Shown: positions 9,665-19,462, counted from the stretch's first letter. The stretch: 64,000 nt of DNA from Lachnospiraceae bacterium (GCA_029067085.1 JAIEFE010000011.1:62001-126000), one strand, 5' to 3'. Made by a program: numbers and translations. The notes: generated by a model from the sequence alone, not told the origin.

Positions 9665-10798
9665 ATGGTTAAATTAACACCGCCTATGGGTTGGAATTCA
9701 TGGAATACGTTTGGAGAACATATTAACGAAAAACTGATCTTTGAAACGGCGGATGCCATGGTTGCAAAGGGATTGCCGGAGAAGGGGTATGAGTATCTGG
9801 TGATCGATGACTGCTGGTCGCTTCGGGAAAGAGACAAGAATGAATGTCTGGTGGCAGATCCGGAGAAATTTCCAAACGGCATGAAGGCAGTGGCGGATTA
9901 TGTACATGCAAAGGGACTGAAATTCGGTATGTATTCCTGCGCCGGAAATCTGACATGTGCGGCCTATCCGGGCAGCTTTGAACATGAGTTTATCGATGCA
10001 AAGACGTTTGCGGAATGGGGAGTGGATTTTCTGAAATACGATTACTGCTATCACAGCCCCATCATTCACGGCAAATATTTATACCAGCGCATGGGTCTTG
10101 CCCTGCAGAACTGCGGCAGAGACATTCTTTTAAGCGCCTGCTCCTGGGGAGCTGATGAGACGCACGAATGGATCAAGAGCACAGGGGCGTCTGCGTGGCG
10201 TTCGACGGGCGATATTTTTGATACATGGGAGTCCATCAAGAGTCTGACAAAACAGCAGGAGAGACTGCATCCGTATAATGGGGTGGGCTGTTTTAATGAT
10301 ATGGATATGCTGGTAGTAGGGATGTACGGCAAGGGAAACGTCGGACTGAAAGGTTGTAATGATATCCAGTATAAGACTCATTTTTCCATATGGGCGTTTA
10401 TGGGTTCTCCTCTGATGATCGGATGTGATGTCCGAAACATGAACGATGAAACCATGAAAATTCTCGGCAACGAAGAGATCATACGGATCAATCAGGACAG
10501 AGCATGCCGTCAGCCGATGAAACTGGCAGGGACATGGGCGGGAGAGGATCTTCTTCTCTATGCGAAACAGCTTGAAAACGGGGACGTTGCCATCGGTCTG
10601 TTCAATTTGAGTGAAGAGAAAGCTGTCGCAAGAATGAATCTCGATGAAGTAGGCCTGCCGTTCAGTACGGGCAAGACGCTAAAGCTCAAAGAACTGTGGA
10701 GCGGGGAAGAATACGCGGTAAAGAATGCTGCGATAATCCGGGAGCTGGAACCTTACGACTGCGCGGTATTCCGCGGAGAGGTGGTTGATCTGTCATGA
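9665..10798 (+). CDS. GH27 alpha-galactosidase / beta-L-arabinopyranosidase
   Basis: A 377-residue cytoplasmic GH27 enzyme. It starts with the family hallmark PPMGWNSWNTF, continues with YLVIDDCWS, and has the nucleophile Asp in DFLKYDYCY and the acid/base region WRSTGDIFDTW, then a C-terminal beta-sandwich. GH27 members remove alpha-galactose, and some act on beta-L-arabinopyranose; the second would suit this arabinoxylan/arabinan cluster but cannot be decided from motifs. The gene has an AAAGGAGGAA SD and overlaps the next small gene by 4 bases (ATGA). Confidence 0.9.
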   Translation: MVKLTPPMGWNSWNTFGEHINEKLIFETADAMVAKGLPEKGYEYLVIDDCWSLRERDKNECLVADPEKFPNGMKAVADYVHAKGLKFGMYSCAGNLTCAAYPGSFEHEFIDAKTFAEWGVDFLKYDYCYHSPIIHGKYLYQRMGLALQNCGRDILLSACSWGADETHEWIKSTGASAWRSTGDIFDTWESIKSLTKQQERLHPYNGVGCFNDMDMLVVGMYGKGNVGLKGCNDIQYKTHFSIWAFMGSPLMIGCDVRNMNDETMKILGNEEIIRINQDRACRQPMKLAGTWAGEDLLLYAKQLENGDVAIGLFNLSEEKAVARMNLDEVGLPFSTGKTLKLKELWSGEEYAVKNAAIIRELEPYDCAVFRGEVVDLS

Positions 10799-10986
10799 GT
10801 GGCTGTATGCAGTGCGGCAAACATCTCACTTATAATGAAATCGGTGCACACAAAAGATTTATCAATCGCGGCAGCAGGGAGTTTCTCTGCAAGGTCTGTC
10901 TGGCGGCAAAGCTGGATATCACCGTGGAAGATATCGACGAAAAGATTGAACAGTTCAAGCTTCAGGGCTGCACGCTGTTTGTGTAG
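10795..10986 (+). CDS. Small double-CxxC (zinc-ribbon-like) protein
   Basis: A 63-residue protein with two CxxC pairs (C4/C7 and C32/C35) separated by 24 residues, as in a small zinc ribbon, followed by an amphipathic helical tail ending CTLFV. It is translationally coupled to the GH27 gene through an ATGA overlap. The function is unknown; it could be a small zinc-dependent regulator or an accessory factor. The conserved cysteine layout and coupling make it a real gene rather than a chance frame. Confidence 0.7.
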   Translation: MSGCMQCGKHLTYNEIGAHKRFINRGSREFLCKVCLAAKLDITVEDIDEKIEQFKLQGCTLFV

Positions 10987-11067
10987 GAAATAGTTGAAGC
11001 GCTCTGTTAATAACAAAGGAATAAAGCAGGTATCGGAAAAGAGTTAATGACAGCGAAAGGAAAGAGC

Positions 11068-12852
11068 ATGGAATTACTATGTTATACAAGACAGCCAAAG
11101 GAAGATGAGATATACGGAAACCGTATGGCAGGCAGTATGCATCTGGCATATCGGGATCAGGACGGGAAATTCCGGCCGTTCCATCACAATGAAGGGATCC
11201 TCTATGCCAAGGCGGTCGAGGATCCGTCAAACGGTGTATTGTCGGCCAGAAGTATGAAAAGCCCCTGGCTTTTTGCGATGAAGGACGGCTATGGCGTGGC
11301 TGCTGTCCGCACAGAGGCGGAAGGAGAGAAGGACGCTGACAGTGAAGGCTGTATCCTTTTCTTTACCAGCAAAGATCTGGTTCATTATGAGGAAGCAGGA
11401 CTTTGCCGCCTGCAGGAATCCGGATTTATTGAAGAAGTACGCTGCGCCTATGATGGGGAAAGACAGCTTTATAAGGTCTGTTGGAAGAGTGAACAGGACG
11501 GCTGGACGGAAGGGCTGATAGACCCGGCTGATGGAATGACAGTTGTGTCAGATTCGGTAAGAAAAGCAGATGTTCCGGAAATAGCAGCGTCCACTGTTTC
11601 AGTGGAAGAAATTGCGTTACTGGAAGGCGTCGTTCCCGGCAATACGATCAAAATTCCGGCGGATGCGGGGGAGTATCTGTCGAAGAAACTGCTGGTTCCC
11701 GTCTGTGTCGGAATGGAATTATCTGAGCATGGTCCATTCAGGAGTGAAGAGGAACTGAAAAACGTAAAGGCTGTTGCCGCATACAGCGACGGAACCAGAG
11801 TGGAGAGAAAGATAGACTGGGAAAAGAAGGATCAGGGAATTGTCAAAGGAAGGGTGCATCAGGAGCATTTTCCTGCGCCGTTTGCCGAATACCGGGCGGA
11901 TCCGGTCTGCATGTACAGGGATGGAAAGTATTATTATCTGGCAACCAATGATGCGGACGATAACCATACACTTTACATGCGATGTTCGGATACACTGGAA
12001 GGTATCGTGACGGCGGAGGAGAGTCTTTTTCTGGATTCAGATACTTATCCGGGCATAGGAGGGCTTCTCTGGGCGCCGGAGTTTCACGAAATAGACGGGA
12101 AGCTTTATGTCTTCCATGCGGCTACTTCAGGCGAGTTTTTCCACGAAGAATCCCGTGTGAGGAAACTCAGGGAAGGCGGTGATCCCATGTGCAGGGAGGA
12201 CTGGTCGGAACCCGTTATGGTCGTGAAAAAGGATGGTACTCCTCTGTGCGAGGAAGGGAAAGTAATCTCCCTTGATATGACCGTATTTCCTTATGAAGGG
12301 AAAACTTACGCCATGTGGTCCCAAAGGCAGTTCCTACCGGTCGATCAGGGCGCATGGCTGTATTTGGCGCAGATTGATGAAAAAGAACCGTGGAAACTTT
12401 TATCAGATCCGGTCTGCATTGCGAAACCGGAGTATGGCTGGGAAAACAATCACACGTATGTGGTGGAAGGGCCGTTTGCTCTGGAAAAGAACGGACAGCT
12501 GATGATAACCTATGCTGCCGCTGCAGTGGATGCAACCTATACGGTTGGATTGTTAAAGCCTGTGATGGGAAGCGATATTCTGGATCCCGATAACTGGAAC
12601 AAAAACAATTACCCGCTCATGTCTTCTAATTCCGTAAAGGGGCAGTATGGGCCCGGTCATAATTCCTATGTGACCGATGAAAACGGGCTGGTCTGGAATT
12701 TCTATCACATGCGGAGCGGTGTGGACGGGCCACGCTCTTCCGCAGCCAGAAGAACGCATTTTGATGTGGACGGAGAACCTATGCTGGATGTGACGGAAGA
12801 GTTGGACCTGCCGGAAAGATTCCGTTCTTTTGAGGTGCAGCTGCAGCGTTGA
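11068..12852 (+). CDS. GH43-family glycosidase with long N-terminal region
   Basis: A roughly 594-residue cytoplasmic GH43 protein. The N-terminal 270 residues form an extra beta-rich region, itself with propeller-like phrases (SPWLFAMKDGYGV). The typical catalytic propeller follows, with base Asp in YRADPVCMYRDGKYYYLATN, LLWAPEFHEIDGKLYVFHA, and acid Glu in YVVEGPFALEKNG. It probably removes arabinofuranosyl or xylosyl side groups. The start at MELL is preferred over the ATG at 11047 because AAAGGAAAG at 11056-11064 is a good SD. Next to two other GH43 genes, it likely covers a different linkage. Confidence 0.85.
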   Translation: MELLCYTRQPKEDEIYGNRMAGSMHLAYRDQDGKFRPFHHNEGILYAKAVEDPSNGVLSARSMKSPWLFAMKDGYGVAAVRTEAEGEKDADSEGCILFFTSKDLVHYEEAGLCRLQESGFIEEVRCAYDGERQLYKVCWKSEQDGWTEGLIDPADGMTVVSDSVRKADVPEIAASTVSVEEIALLEGVVPGNTIKIPADAGEYLSKKLLVPVCVGMELSEHGPFRSEEELKNVKAVAAYSDGTRVERKIDWEKKDQGIVKGRVHQEHFPAPFAEYRADPVCMYRDGKYYYLATNDADDNHTLYMRCSDTLEGIVTAEESLFLDSDTYPGIGGLLWAPEFHEIDGKLYVFHAATSGEFFHEESRVRKLREGGDPMCREDWSEPVMVVKKDGTPLCEEGKVISLDMTVFPYEGKTYAMWSQRQFLPVDQGAWLYLAQIDEKEPWKLLSDPVCIAKPEYGWENNHTYVVEGPFALEKNGQLMITYAAAAVDATYTVGLLKPVMGSDILDPDNWNKNNYPLMSSNSVKGQYGPGHNSYVTDENGLVWNFYHMRSGVDGPRSSAARRTHFDVDGEPMLDVTEELDLPERFRSFEVQLQR

Positions 12853-12871
12853 GCAGACAGGGAGGTTTCTG

Positions 12872-14440
12872 ATGAAAATAGCGAATCCATTGTTTCGGGC
12901 GGACATGCCGGATCCGGACGTGATCCGGGTGGGCGATGCTTTTTATATGGTGTCAACGACGATGTACTATATGCCGGCAGCGCCCGTTTTGAAATCCCGG
13001 GATCTGCAGCACTGGCAGATCGTTTCCTATGTCTGCAAAAACATTGCGGACAATGATATTTACCATCTCAAAAACGGCAGGCATGCCTATGGAAAAGGAC
13101 AGTGGGCAACCAGTCTGATGCAGTATAAAGGGCGGTTTTACGCGAGTTTTGTCTGTCATGATATGGGAAAGACTTATCTGTTTTCGACGGACGATATCGA
13201 GAAAAGCGACTGGGACAGGACGGAACTGGAAGCGGTTTACCACGATATGTCCTTTCTTTGCCGGGGGGATAAAGTATATCTGGTTTACGGGAACGGCAGC
13301 ATCCGGATCGTGGAAGTAAAGGAAGATTTCTCAGGTGTTGTGGAAGGTTCGGACAGACTCCTTCTCGATACGCCGAAAGAAGGGATCAGACTGCGCTGTG
13401 AGGGCTGCAGAGCTTACGTGAAAGACGGATGGATCTACCTTCTTTTTATCGAATGGCCGGAAGATACGCCGGAAAAGACGGGGATACGGCGGGAGGTCTG
13501 TTACCGCATGAAGGATCTTTCCGGTGCGTACGAAAGAAAGATCCTCTTACAGGATGATATGTGGATTCCGGGCTGCGGGATCGCGCAGGGAGTGATTTTC
13601 GACGATGCAGACGGCAGCTGGTACGCTGTGATGTTTCAGGACAGCGGCGCTGTCGGAAGAGTGCCGTTTCTGATGCCGGTGGAGTGGAAGGACGGATGGC
13701 CGGTTTTAGGGAACGAAGGGAAGGTGCCGGAAAGCGTCGAAGTGCCTTTTGCGGAAAAAGAGACGGAAGAAATCATACAGAGCGACAGCTTTGACCATAA
13801 GGAGAATATCCTGAAAAATGTATGGCAGTGGAATCATGCGCCGAATCATGATGCATGGTCCTTTACGAAGCGGCCGGGTTTTCTGCGTCTTGAAAATCGA
13901 AAGCCGGTTCAGGATCTGTTGGAGGCGGAAAACACACTGACGCAGAGGACGAGGGCGCCTTACAGTGCGTTTACGGTCAGGCTGGATTGTGATGGCATGA
14001 AGGACGGGGATTTTGCCGGACTTTGTGTACTGGTGGAGAAATACGGACAGATCGGGGTCCGCCGCAGAAACGGAAAACAGGAAATCGTGTTGAAGTGTCG
14101 TGACGGTGAGAGAGCGCCTTATGATGTGGTTTGCAGAGAAGGTATTTCGGGTTTGAAAAACTGGTATTCTCTAAAGGAGAGGACAGTTCCGTTAGAGACA
14201 AATACTGTCTGGTTAAAAGTCGTGTTCCGTTATGACAGTTGGAACAGCGGAGAAGAAACGGCAGGATTTTTTTACAGCTTTGACGGGAAACGGTATCTTT
14301 CTCTGGGAGAGGAGCTTCCCCTGTTTTATTCGCTTTCGCTGTTTGTGGGCGCGCGGATCGGTATCTTTTCCTACAATGAAGAAAATACCGTTGGAGGATA
14401 TGCTGATTTTTGCGACTTTGTTTACAGGGATACTCCTTAA
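12872..14440 (+). CDS. GH43-family beta-xylosidase/arabinofuranosidase
   Basis: A 522-residue GH43 protein without signal peptide. The N-terminal motif ADMPDPDVIRVGDAFYMVST carries the base Asp; the acid Glu is probably in RCEGCRAYVKDGWIYLL; residues about 310-520 are the C-terminal beta-sandwich common in this type of GH43. The GGAGG at 12861 sets the start at MKIANPLF rather than the longer frame upstream. It is the last gene of the hydrolase run and is followed by a bidirectional terminator. Confidence 0.88.
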   Translation: MKIANPLFRADMPDPDVIRVGDAFYMVSTTMYYMPAAPVLKSRDLQHWQIVSYVCKNIADNDIYHLKNGRHAYGKGQWATSLMQYKGRFYASFVCHDMGKTYLFSTDDIEKSDWDRTELEAVYHDMSFLCRGDKVYLVYGNGSIRIVEVKEDFSGVVEGSDRLLLDTPKEGIRLRCEGCRAYVKDGWIYLLFIEWPEDTPEKTGIRREVCYRMKDLSGAYERKILLQDDMWIPGCGIAQGVIFDDADGSWYAVMFQDSGAVGRVPFLMPVEWKDGWPVLGNEGKVPESVEVPFAEKETEEIIQSDSFDHKENILKNVWQWNHAPNHDAWSFTKRPGFLRLENRKPVQDLLEAENTLTQRTRAPYSAFTVRLDCDGMKDGDFAGLCVLVEKYGQIGVRRRNGKQEIVLKCRDGERAPYDVVCREGISGLKNWYSLKERTVPLETNTVWLKVVFRYDSWNSGEETAGFFYSFDGKRYLSLGEELPLFYSLSLFVGARIGIFSYNEENTVGGYADFCDFVYRDTP

Positions 14441-14469
14441 CTGTTTTACGTTGTCGCAATTTCCTATAT

Positions 14470-14505
14470 ATAAAAGAGGCTGCCGATGAGCAGCCTCCTG
14501 TATTT
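14470..14505. terminator. Bidirectional intrinsic terminator
   Basis: A perfect 8-bp stem GAGGCTGC (14476-14483) / GCAGCCTC (14490-14497) with a 6-nt loop. It lies between the convergent GH43 gene and the coiled-coil gene. On the minus strand it is followed by TTTTATATA, so it is a better terminator for the minus gene. Confidence 0.8.
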
Positions 14506-14517
14506 TGGCATGTTTCG

Positions 14518-15492
14518 TTATGCGATGGAAACCTGAAATCCCGGATGGGATGCCTGATCTTCCTGTGACGCGTTCACACCGCTGACCTGAAAAGTTCTTT
14601 CTGTGATATCCTGCACAGCGCCGTTTGCGGATGCATTCGTTTCCGTCGCTGACGGCATCGCATTATTTGCCTCATTCAACAGAGAGAATTGATATGTCAT
14701 TTCGCGGTCGCTCTGTTTTTGCATATTTTTGAGTTCGACCTGTTTTCTCTCCGTGTCTATGCCGCGATAGGCGTCCTGCTTGATCTCTCCCTCCAAAACA
14801 GCGATATCGTTGGTCGTTTTGGATACAAGCATTCCCTGACGCTCCGCCTGTTGCATGGAAGTGTCTGCGGATACCATTGCCCGCACTTCTTTCTCTGAAA
14901 GACCAGCATCGGTAACCGTATTGGCATCTACGGCTTTTTCTTCCTTTTCTGACACGGCTTCTTTCCCGGTTTCGTCAGTCTGTTTGTTTTCTGTATCTGT
15001 GTCACGGCTCGCAGTCTGATTCAGGATTTCCTTCAGAATAACGGTGCCGTCGCTGTTTTGGGTTATGACAGTTCCCGGCTGTAAACTGTGCCGGTCATCA
15101 GCAGGCAGCTTCTTTTCGTCGGATGTATCAGAAAGAGAGGATGTTTCCGTTTCCTGTACTTTGTTTTCGGAGTTCTCGTCTTTTTCCGGTTTTCTGTCTT
15201 CCTGAAGCTCCGCTAACTTGATCTCTCTTTTTTGTGACTTGAGGAGTTCATCCTGATGCAGTTTCAGCTTTGTATCAAGACTGGATTTTTCCTTCTGCAG
15301 CTTTTCTTTTTTTTCAGCTTTTTCACTGACAGAAAGATCCGACTCGGAAGATAACTTTTGTATCTCCCGCTGCACATTAGTGATATCATCTTGAAGAGCT
15401 TTACTCTTTTGATCCTTTACATCAGAAGCAGTTATCTGTGTGGCCTGCATACGGCTTGCTGATGATATGCTGCCGATTCCCCCGATTCCCAT
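14518..15492 (-). CDS. Coiled-coil protein of unknown function
   Basis: A 324-residue hydrophilic protein with Gly/Ser-rich N-terminus (MGIGGIGSISSASRMQATQ) and then a long Lys/Glu/Gln-rich coiled coil (about 25-120), a Ser/Thr/Asp-rich middle and a second helical part. No signal peptide or membrane segment is seen. The style resembles cytoplasmic proteins found near flagellar or surface genes in Lachnospiraceae, but I do not recognise a family. The start is placed at the ATG with AAGGAGA upstream rather than the GTG 21 bp earlier. Confidence 0.65.
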   Translation of the reverse strand: MGIGGIGSISSASRMQATQITASDVKDQKSKALQDDITNVQREIQKLSSESDLSVSEKAEKKEKLQKEKSSLDTKLKLHQDELLKSQKREIKLAELQEDRKPEKDENSENKVQETETSSLSDTSDEKKLPADDRHSLQPGTVITQNSDGTVILKEILNQTASRDTDTENKQTDETGKEAVSEKEEKAVDANTVTDAGLSEKEVRAMVSADTSMQQAERQGMLVSKTTNDIAVLEGEIKQDAYRGIDTERKQVELKNMQKQSDREMTYQFSLLNEANNAMPSATETNASANGAVQDITERTFQVSGVNASQEDQASHPGFQVSIA

Positions 15493-15726
15493 AGAAGCAT
15501 CTCCTTCCCCCACTAAAGGATGATGTGTTTTCTCACAGTTACTATATTTATCAATATTTTACCATATTTCGCGATTGCGAACAAGACATTTTATCTTCTT
15601 TTCTGCTGCTATTTTCAAAAAAACCAACAATTTTTCATGAATAAATGATATAATGTGTGCAAAAGAAAAACAAGCGACTGCAAAGCAGGCATTTGTTTTA
15701 TAAGCGGCACGAAAGGAAATTATTTT

Positions 15727-17211
15727 ATGCTGGTGCTTGTCAAGACATCTGCGGCATGTGTTTTATGCATGTTATATATGGCGGGATTCTATTATCGAAA
15801 GCCACATATCCCGGTAAAAGCCACCAGAATATTTCAGTGGCTTATCGCTGTGGCAATTGTTAATTCTTTCTTTGACCTGATCACCATCTGTACGGTAAAT
15901 AACAGAGAATCGGTTCCGAATTCGGTGAATTTGATCGCGCATATCATTTATCTCATGTCGATATTGATCTACGTCTATCTTTTGTTTCTATACATGAGAA
16001 GCTATCTGGAAACGGACCTGAGATTTTCCAGGACGGTAAAAATACTTCAAAGTGTGCCTGTCACGGCATCGACTGCGGGGATTTTCATACTGCCGATCAC
16101 CTATGTCCATGGAAAGACCACGGACTATTCTCTGGGGCCGAAAGCTTATGCGCTGTATGCGAGTCTGGTCGTTTATCTGATTCTGATACTGTATTATAGT
16201 CTTCGCTATTGGAAGATTATGGATAGAGATAAGAGACTGGCGATCATTCTTGCCGTTCCGCTCTATGTTGTGACAGCGCTGATTCAGATGCTGATCCCGG
16301 AAACGCTGGTGGTAGTGGTCTGCTCAACGCTGATTCTTCTTGGCTTGATCTTAAGCAATGAGAATACCGAAAAATATGTGGATGAAAATACACTGCTGTT
16401 CAATCAATATTCTTTTGAAAAGGTGTTGGAAGAGTTTGATTTTGCAAAACAGAAGCTCGTGGTGGGAGTCCTGTGCTTTTGCAAGACGGAGAATAATCTT
16501 GACTGGCGGCAGGATATTGCGATCCTGAATGATATTTATAAGGAAATCAGGCAGTATCATCTGCACGGATATCGGATCGGTGAGAACGGTGTGGTATTTA
16601 TCAGTAATACACAGGAGAAAGCCCGTATAGTGCTGGACGGAGTAAAGAGCAGCATTGGAGAGCACTATGATAAAGAAACCATAGTCGTTGAAACAAAAGT
16701 CCTGGCAGAAGAGAACACGGGAAACCATCATGCCTGCATGCGAAATATCATTTCTTTCTGTACGGAGGTGGGAAGCCGGCTTGCCTATATTGATTATCTG
16801 ACGAATATCTATAATCGGAATGCGTTAGAACGGGATCTTCTAAAAAAACAGGAAGAGAAAAACGTCTTCTATTTTCTTGCTGATCTGAATGATCTGAAAT
16901 TAGTGAATGATACGATCGGTCATTCGGCAGGAGATAAATTATTGCAGGGATTTGCACATCTGTTGGCTGACGCGGTAGGGGACGACGGAAGAGCCTATCG
17001 ACAGGGCGGGGATGAATTCGCGGTGCTTTATGAAAAAGATGCGCAGAAGTTCATGCAGGATCTGGAAAAGCGGTGTAGGGTTTATAATCAATCCAGCGCG
17101 GTTTCGATCAGTTATGCCATTGGCTACAGCTTGTTGGAAAATGCTGATTTCAGAGATGTGGCGGATCAGATGATGTATGAGGATAAGAGGAAAAAGAAGC
17201 AGGCGCGTTGA
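15727..17211 (+). CDS. Membrane-bound GGDEF diguanylate cyclase
   Basis: A 494-residue protein. About six to seven hydrophobic helices fill the first 220 residues, then a linker of about 120 residues, then a GGDEF domain (about 360-490) with an intact YRQGGDEFAVLYE signature, so it should make cyclic di-GMP from GTP. The membrane part probably senses a ligand. The chosen ATG has AAAGGAAA 8 bp upstream; the longer frame from 15655 begins inside the promoter (TATAAT at 15649-15654). No RxxD inhibitory site was confirmed. It sits alone before a convergent XRE gene. Confidence 0.88.
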   Translation: MLVLVKTSAACVLCMLYMAGFYYRKPHIPVKATRIFQWLIAVAIVNSFFDLITICTVNNRESVPNSVNLIAHIIYLMSILIYVYLLFLYMRSYLETDLRFSRTVKILQSVPVTASTAGIFILPITYVHGKTTDYSLGPKAYALYASLVVYLILILYYSLRYWKIMDRDKRLAIILAVPLYVVTALIQMLIPETLVVVVCSTLILLGLILSNENTEKYVDENTLLFNQYSFEKVLEEFDFAKQKLVVGVLCFCKTENNLDWRQDIAILNDIYKEIRQYHLHGYRIGENGVVFISNTQEKARIVLDGVKSSIGEHYDKETIVVETKVLAEENTGNHHACMRNIISFCTEVGSRLAYIDYLTNIYNRNALERDLLKKQEEKNVFYFLADLNDLKLVNDTIGHSAGDKLLQGFAHLLADAVGDDGRAYRQGGDEFAVLYEKDAQKFMQDLEKRCRVYNQSSAVSISYAIGYSLLENADFRDVADQMMYEDKRKKKQAR

Positions 17212-17215
17212 AGGT

Positions 17216-17575
17216 TTATTTCACCCGGTTAATCGAATTGCGAAGCGATAAAAGTTCATAGTAATCCAAAAGCGCATTGATATTGCGGTGATCAAACTCC
17301 AGGGTGGTATTCATCAGGTCACCCAGGGTATAGTCGGCGGATAACTCCTTGTTTAAGGAGTCAATGCCGGCTTTATATTTTGTTCTCTGCAGGAGATAGT
17401 CGGTGGAAACGTTAAAAAAATCAGCCAGTTTGATCAGGGTGTTGAGGTCAGGGGTGTGAACTCCTTTTTCGTAATTGGAGATCGTTGCGACAGTCATGTT
17501 CAGATAGGCGGCAACCTCTTTTTGCAGGCAGCCTCTTTCTTTGCGCAGTTCAGCCAGAAATTCACCAAATTCCAT
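17216..17575 (-). CDS. XRE-family helix-turn-helix regulator
   Basis: A 119-residue DNA-binding protein with a typical HTH_XRE domain (residues about 6-60: LQKEVAAYLNMTVATISNYEKG) and a short helical C-terminus. The ATG follows AAAAGGGG; the upstream in-frame ATG at 17632 lacks such a site. It faces the diguanylate cyclase and starts beside the repeat-rich region at 17711-17864, which is the obvious place for it to bind (inference). Confidence 0.85.
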   Translation of the reverse strand: MEFGEFLAELRKERGCLQKEVAAYLNMTVATISNYEKGVHTPDLNTLIKLADFFNVSTDYLLQRTKYKAGIDSLNKELSADYTLGDLMNTTLEFDHRNINALLDYYELLSLRNSINRVK

Positions 17576-17710
17576 AAGAACCCCTTTTCTCTGATCGTAA
17601 ATATAGTAAGTGAGCTTTTCTTTACTGTACAATATTTTAGCAAAGGATGAGTAAAATTAAACAAAGCGCATAAAATGTGGAAATATTTGGCAGAAAAATA
17701 GACGATGTAT

Positions 17711-17864
17711 GAAATGGAAAAAATCAGTGATGAAATGGGAAAATATAAATTGAAATGAGAAGAAATGTATAATAGTCGCAGGATCAGCATCCTGCGACGA
17801 AAGAATTACAATGTAATTCTTTCTGAAATGTTTTAGTGCATTGGCATTTGGGAAATGGTACAAT
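17711..17864 (+). promoter_or_regulatory. Phased GAAATG repeats, two palindromes and an extended -10
   Basis: The 357-bp gap between the XRE gene and fapA-like gene is not empty. GAAATG recurs at 17711, 17732, 17752 and 17762 (spacings 21, 20 and 10 bp, i.e. whole helical turns) and again at 17824 and 17852. A perfect 10-bp stem-loop lies at 17775-17798 and a 12-bp-arm palindrome at 17799-17823. An extended -10 (TGGTACAAT, 17856-17864) sits 69 bp before the fapA-like start. The layout suggests an operator array for the adjacent XRE protein. Confidence 0.5.
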
Positions 17865-17932
17865 AGACTTGTAAGGAAGCGGTGATTCGGGTATAGTGAA
17901 AGAGAGTATAAAGAAACGGCGGGAGACCGGCT

Positions 17933-19462
17933 ATGGGATTTTTCAGACAGTCAGACAAAGAAACAAAGAAAACCATGTTCCTTTCACCGGAGGATCGATT
18001 TTCTGCTAAGGCGAAAGAAAGCCGCCGTTCTCCGAAGGTGGAGAATGAGGCTTCCGATTATTCCCCGGAGAGGACGATTCAGGGAAATCCGATCATTATA
18101 AACGGTGAGGATTATCTGCTGCGGATGGGTGAAACCCGCATGGAAGCGCTGCTCACCGTATATCGCCGCTTTTCAATGGAGGAACTTCTGGGTGTGCTGA
18201 AGGAGAACGGGATTGTTTCCGGCATCCGGGAGAAAGAGCTTTTGGAAATTGCGGGAGGAAAGCTGAACTATGAGGAGACGCTGATCGCGACGGGTACGGA
18301 AGCAAAGGATGGGCGAGACGGCTGGTTTGAATATCATTTTAACCCGCATCCCGAGACGGAGCCGATCATTCTGGCGGACGGTTCGGTAGATTACAATGTT
18401 CTGGGGAAGATAGAACTGGTAAGAGAAGGAGAGCTTCTCGTCACCTATCATCCTCCGATCCCGGCAGTGTACGGGAGAGATATCTGTGGGAATGATATCG
18501 ACGCTTACGAGGGTAAAGGACTGCCGCCGCTGCAGTGTAAACGTTGTGATATGGATGAGACCGGCTGCAAGTATTACGCCGACACGGAGGGCAATGTCAC
18601 ACTCAACGGGAGATGCCTTACCGTGACGCCGATCTATGTCTTGGAGGGCAATCTGGAGGCAGCCACAGGAAGTCTGGATTTTCATGGAGATGTGCTGATA
18701 CAGGGGAATGTATTTGCCGGTGTCACCGTCAAGACAACAGGAAATATTACGATAAACGGTCATGTGGAGACGGCAAATCTCTTTGCGGGAAAGGATGTTA
18801 TCCTGAAGAACGGTATGCAGGGTTCAGGGAATGGCGTGATCCGCGCAGGAGGCAGGGTGATGGCCCGCTTTCTGGAGCAGACGCAGGTTTTTGCCGGAAG
18901 TGAAGTTAACACGGGCGCTATCTTAAACTGTGAGGTGGAGTCGGGACAGAATGTAGTGGTTGCAGGGAATCGGGGTACGATCATCGGCGGCACGGTTACG
19001 GCGGTGGAGCAGATCAGCGCCGCTTCCATCGGGAATCGCGCCGGGGTGACGACTCAGCTGGTCATTGGCCTTGATTGTGAATTTAAGGAAAAGATGGGGG
19101 AGATTGACCGCCTGACGCAGGAATATGAGGAGAATATGAATGATGCCATCCGCACGCTGGACCGCATTGCCTATCAGATGAAGAATCAGCCTGTTACACC
19201 TGCGCTGAATGAGCAGAAGGCGGAGCAGATGCGCAGGAAGATCAGCTATCAGTTAAAGTTAAAGGAGATCACCCAAAGGAGGGAGGAGCTGATCGATATC
19301 AATCGGCGCTCCGCCGACGGAAAGATCGCGGTGAGCGGTATTTCCAATGTGGGATGTGTGATCATAATAAACGGCGTGCGAGAGACGCTGCATTCGGAGT
19401 ATCGGGATGTGACCTATACGAAAGGCAGGAATGAAATCCGTATTATGTCCAATAAGCAGTGA
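17933..19462 (+). CDS. FapA/DUF342 family protein
   Basis: A 509-residue protein of the FapA (DUF342) family. A variable N-terminal part precedes the conserved core (IIINGEDYLLRMG..., then VTYHPPIPAVYGRDICGN), a right-handed beta-helix with repeated G-N-V/I-x-I-xG steps (about 235-370) and a C-terminal coiled coil (about 375-450). The family is linked to flagellar assembly and cell-surface polymers, but its reaction is unknown. It is followed by a small gene 45 bp downstream. Confidence 0.85.
   Translation: MGFFRQSDKETKKTMFLSPEDRFSAKAKESRRSPKVENEASDYSPERTIQGNPIIINGEDYLLRMGETRMEALLTVYRRFSMEELLGVLKENGIVSGIREKELLEIAGGKLNYEETLIATGTEAKDGRDGWFEYHFNPHPETEPIILADGSVDYNVLGKIELVREGELLVTYHPPIPAVYGRDICGNDIDAYEGKGLPPLQCKRCDMDETGCKYYADTEGNVTLNGRCLTVTPIYVLEGNLEAATGSLDFHGDVLIQGNVFAGVTVKTTGNITINGHVETANLFAGKDVILKNGMQGSGNGVIRAGGRVMARFLEQTQVFAGSEVNTGAILNCEVESGQNVVVAGNRGTIIGGTVTAVEQISAASIGNRAGVTTQLVIGLDCEFKEKMGEIDRLTQEYEENMNDAIRTLDRIAYQMKNQPVTPALNEQKAEQMRRKISYQLKLKEITQRREELIDINRRSADGKIAVSGISNVGCVIIINGVRETLHSEYRDVTYTKGRNEIRIMSNKQ

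Noticed and set aside
10990..11046. CcpA cre site before the 11068 GH43 gene
   Set aside because: The TGAAGCGCTCTG stretch fails the cre consensus at two core positions.
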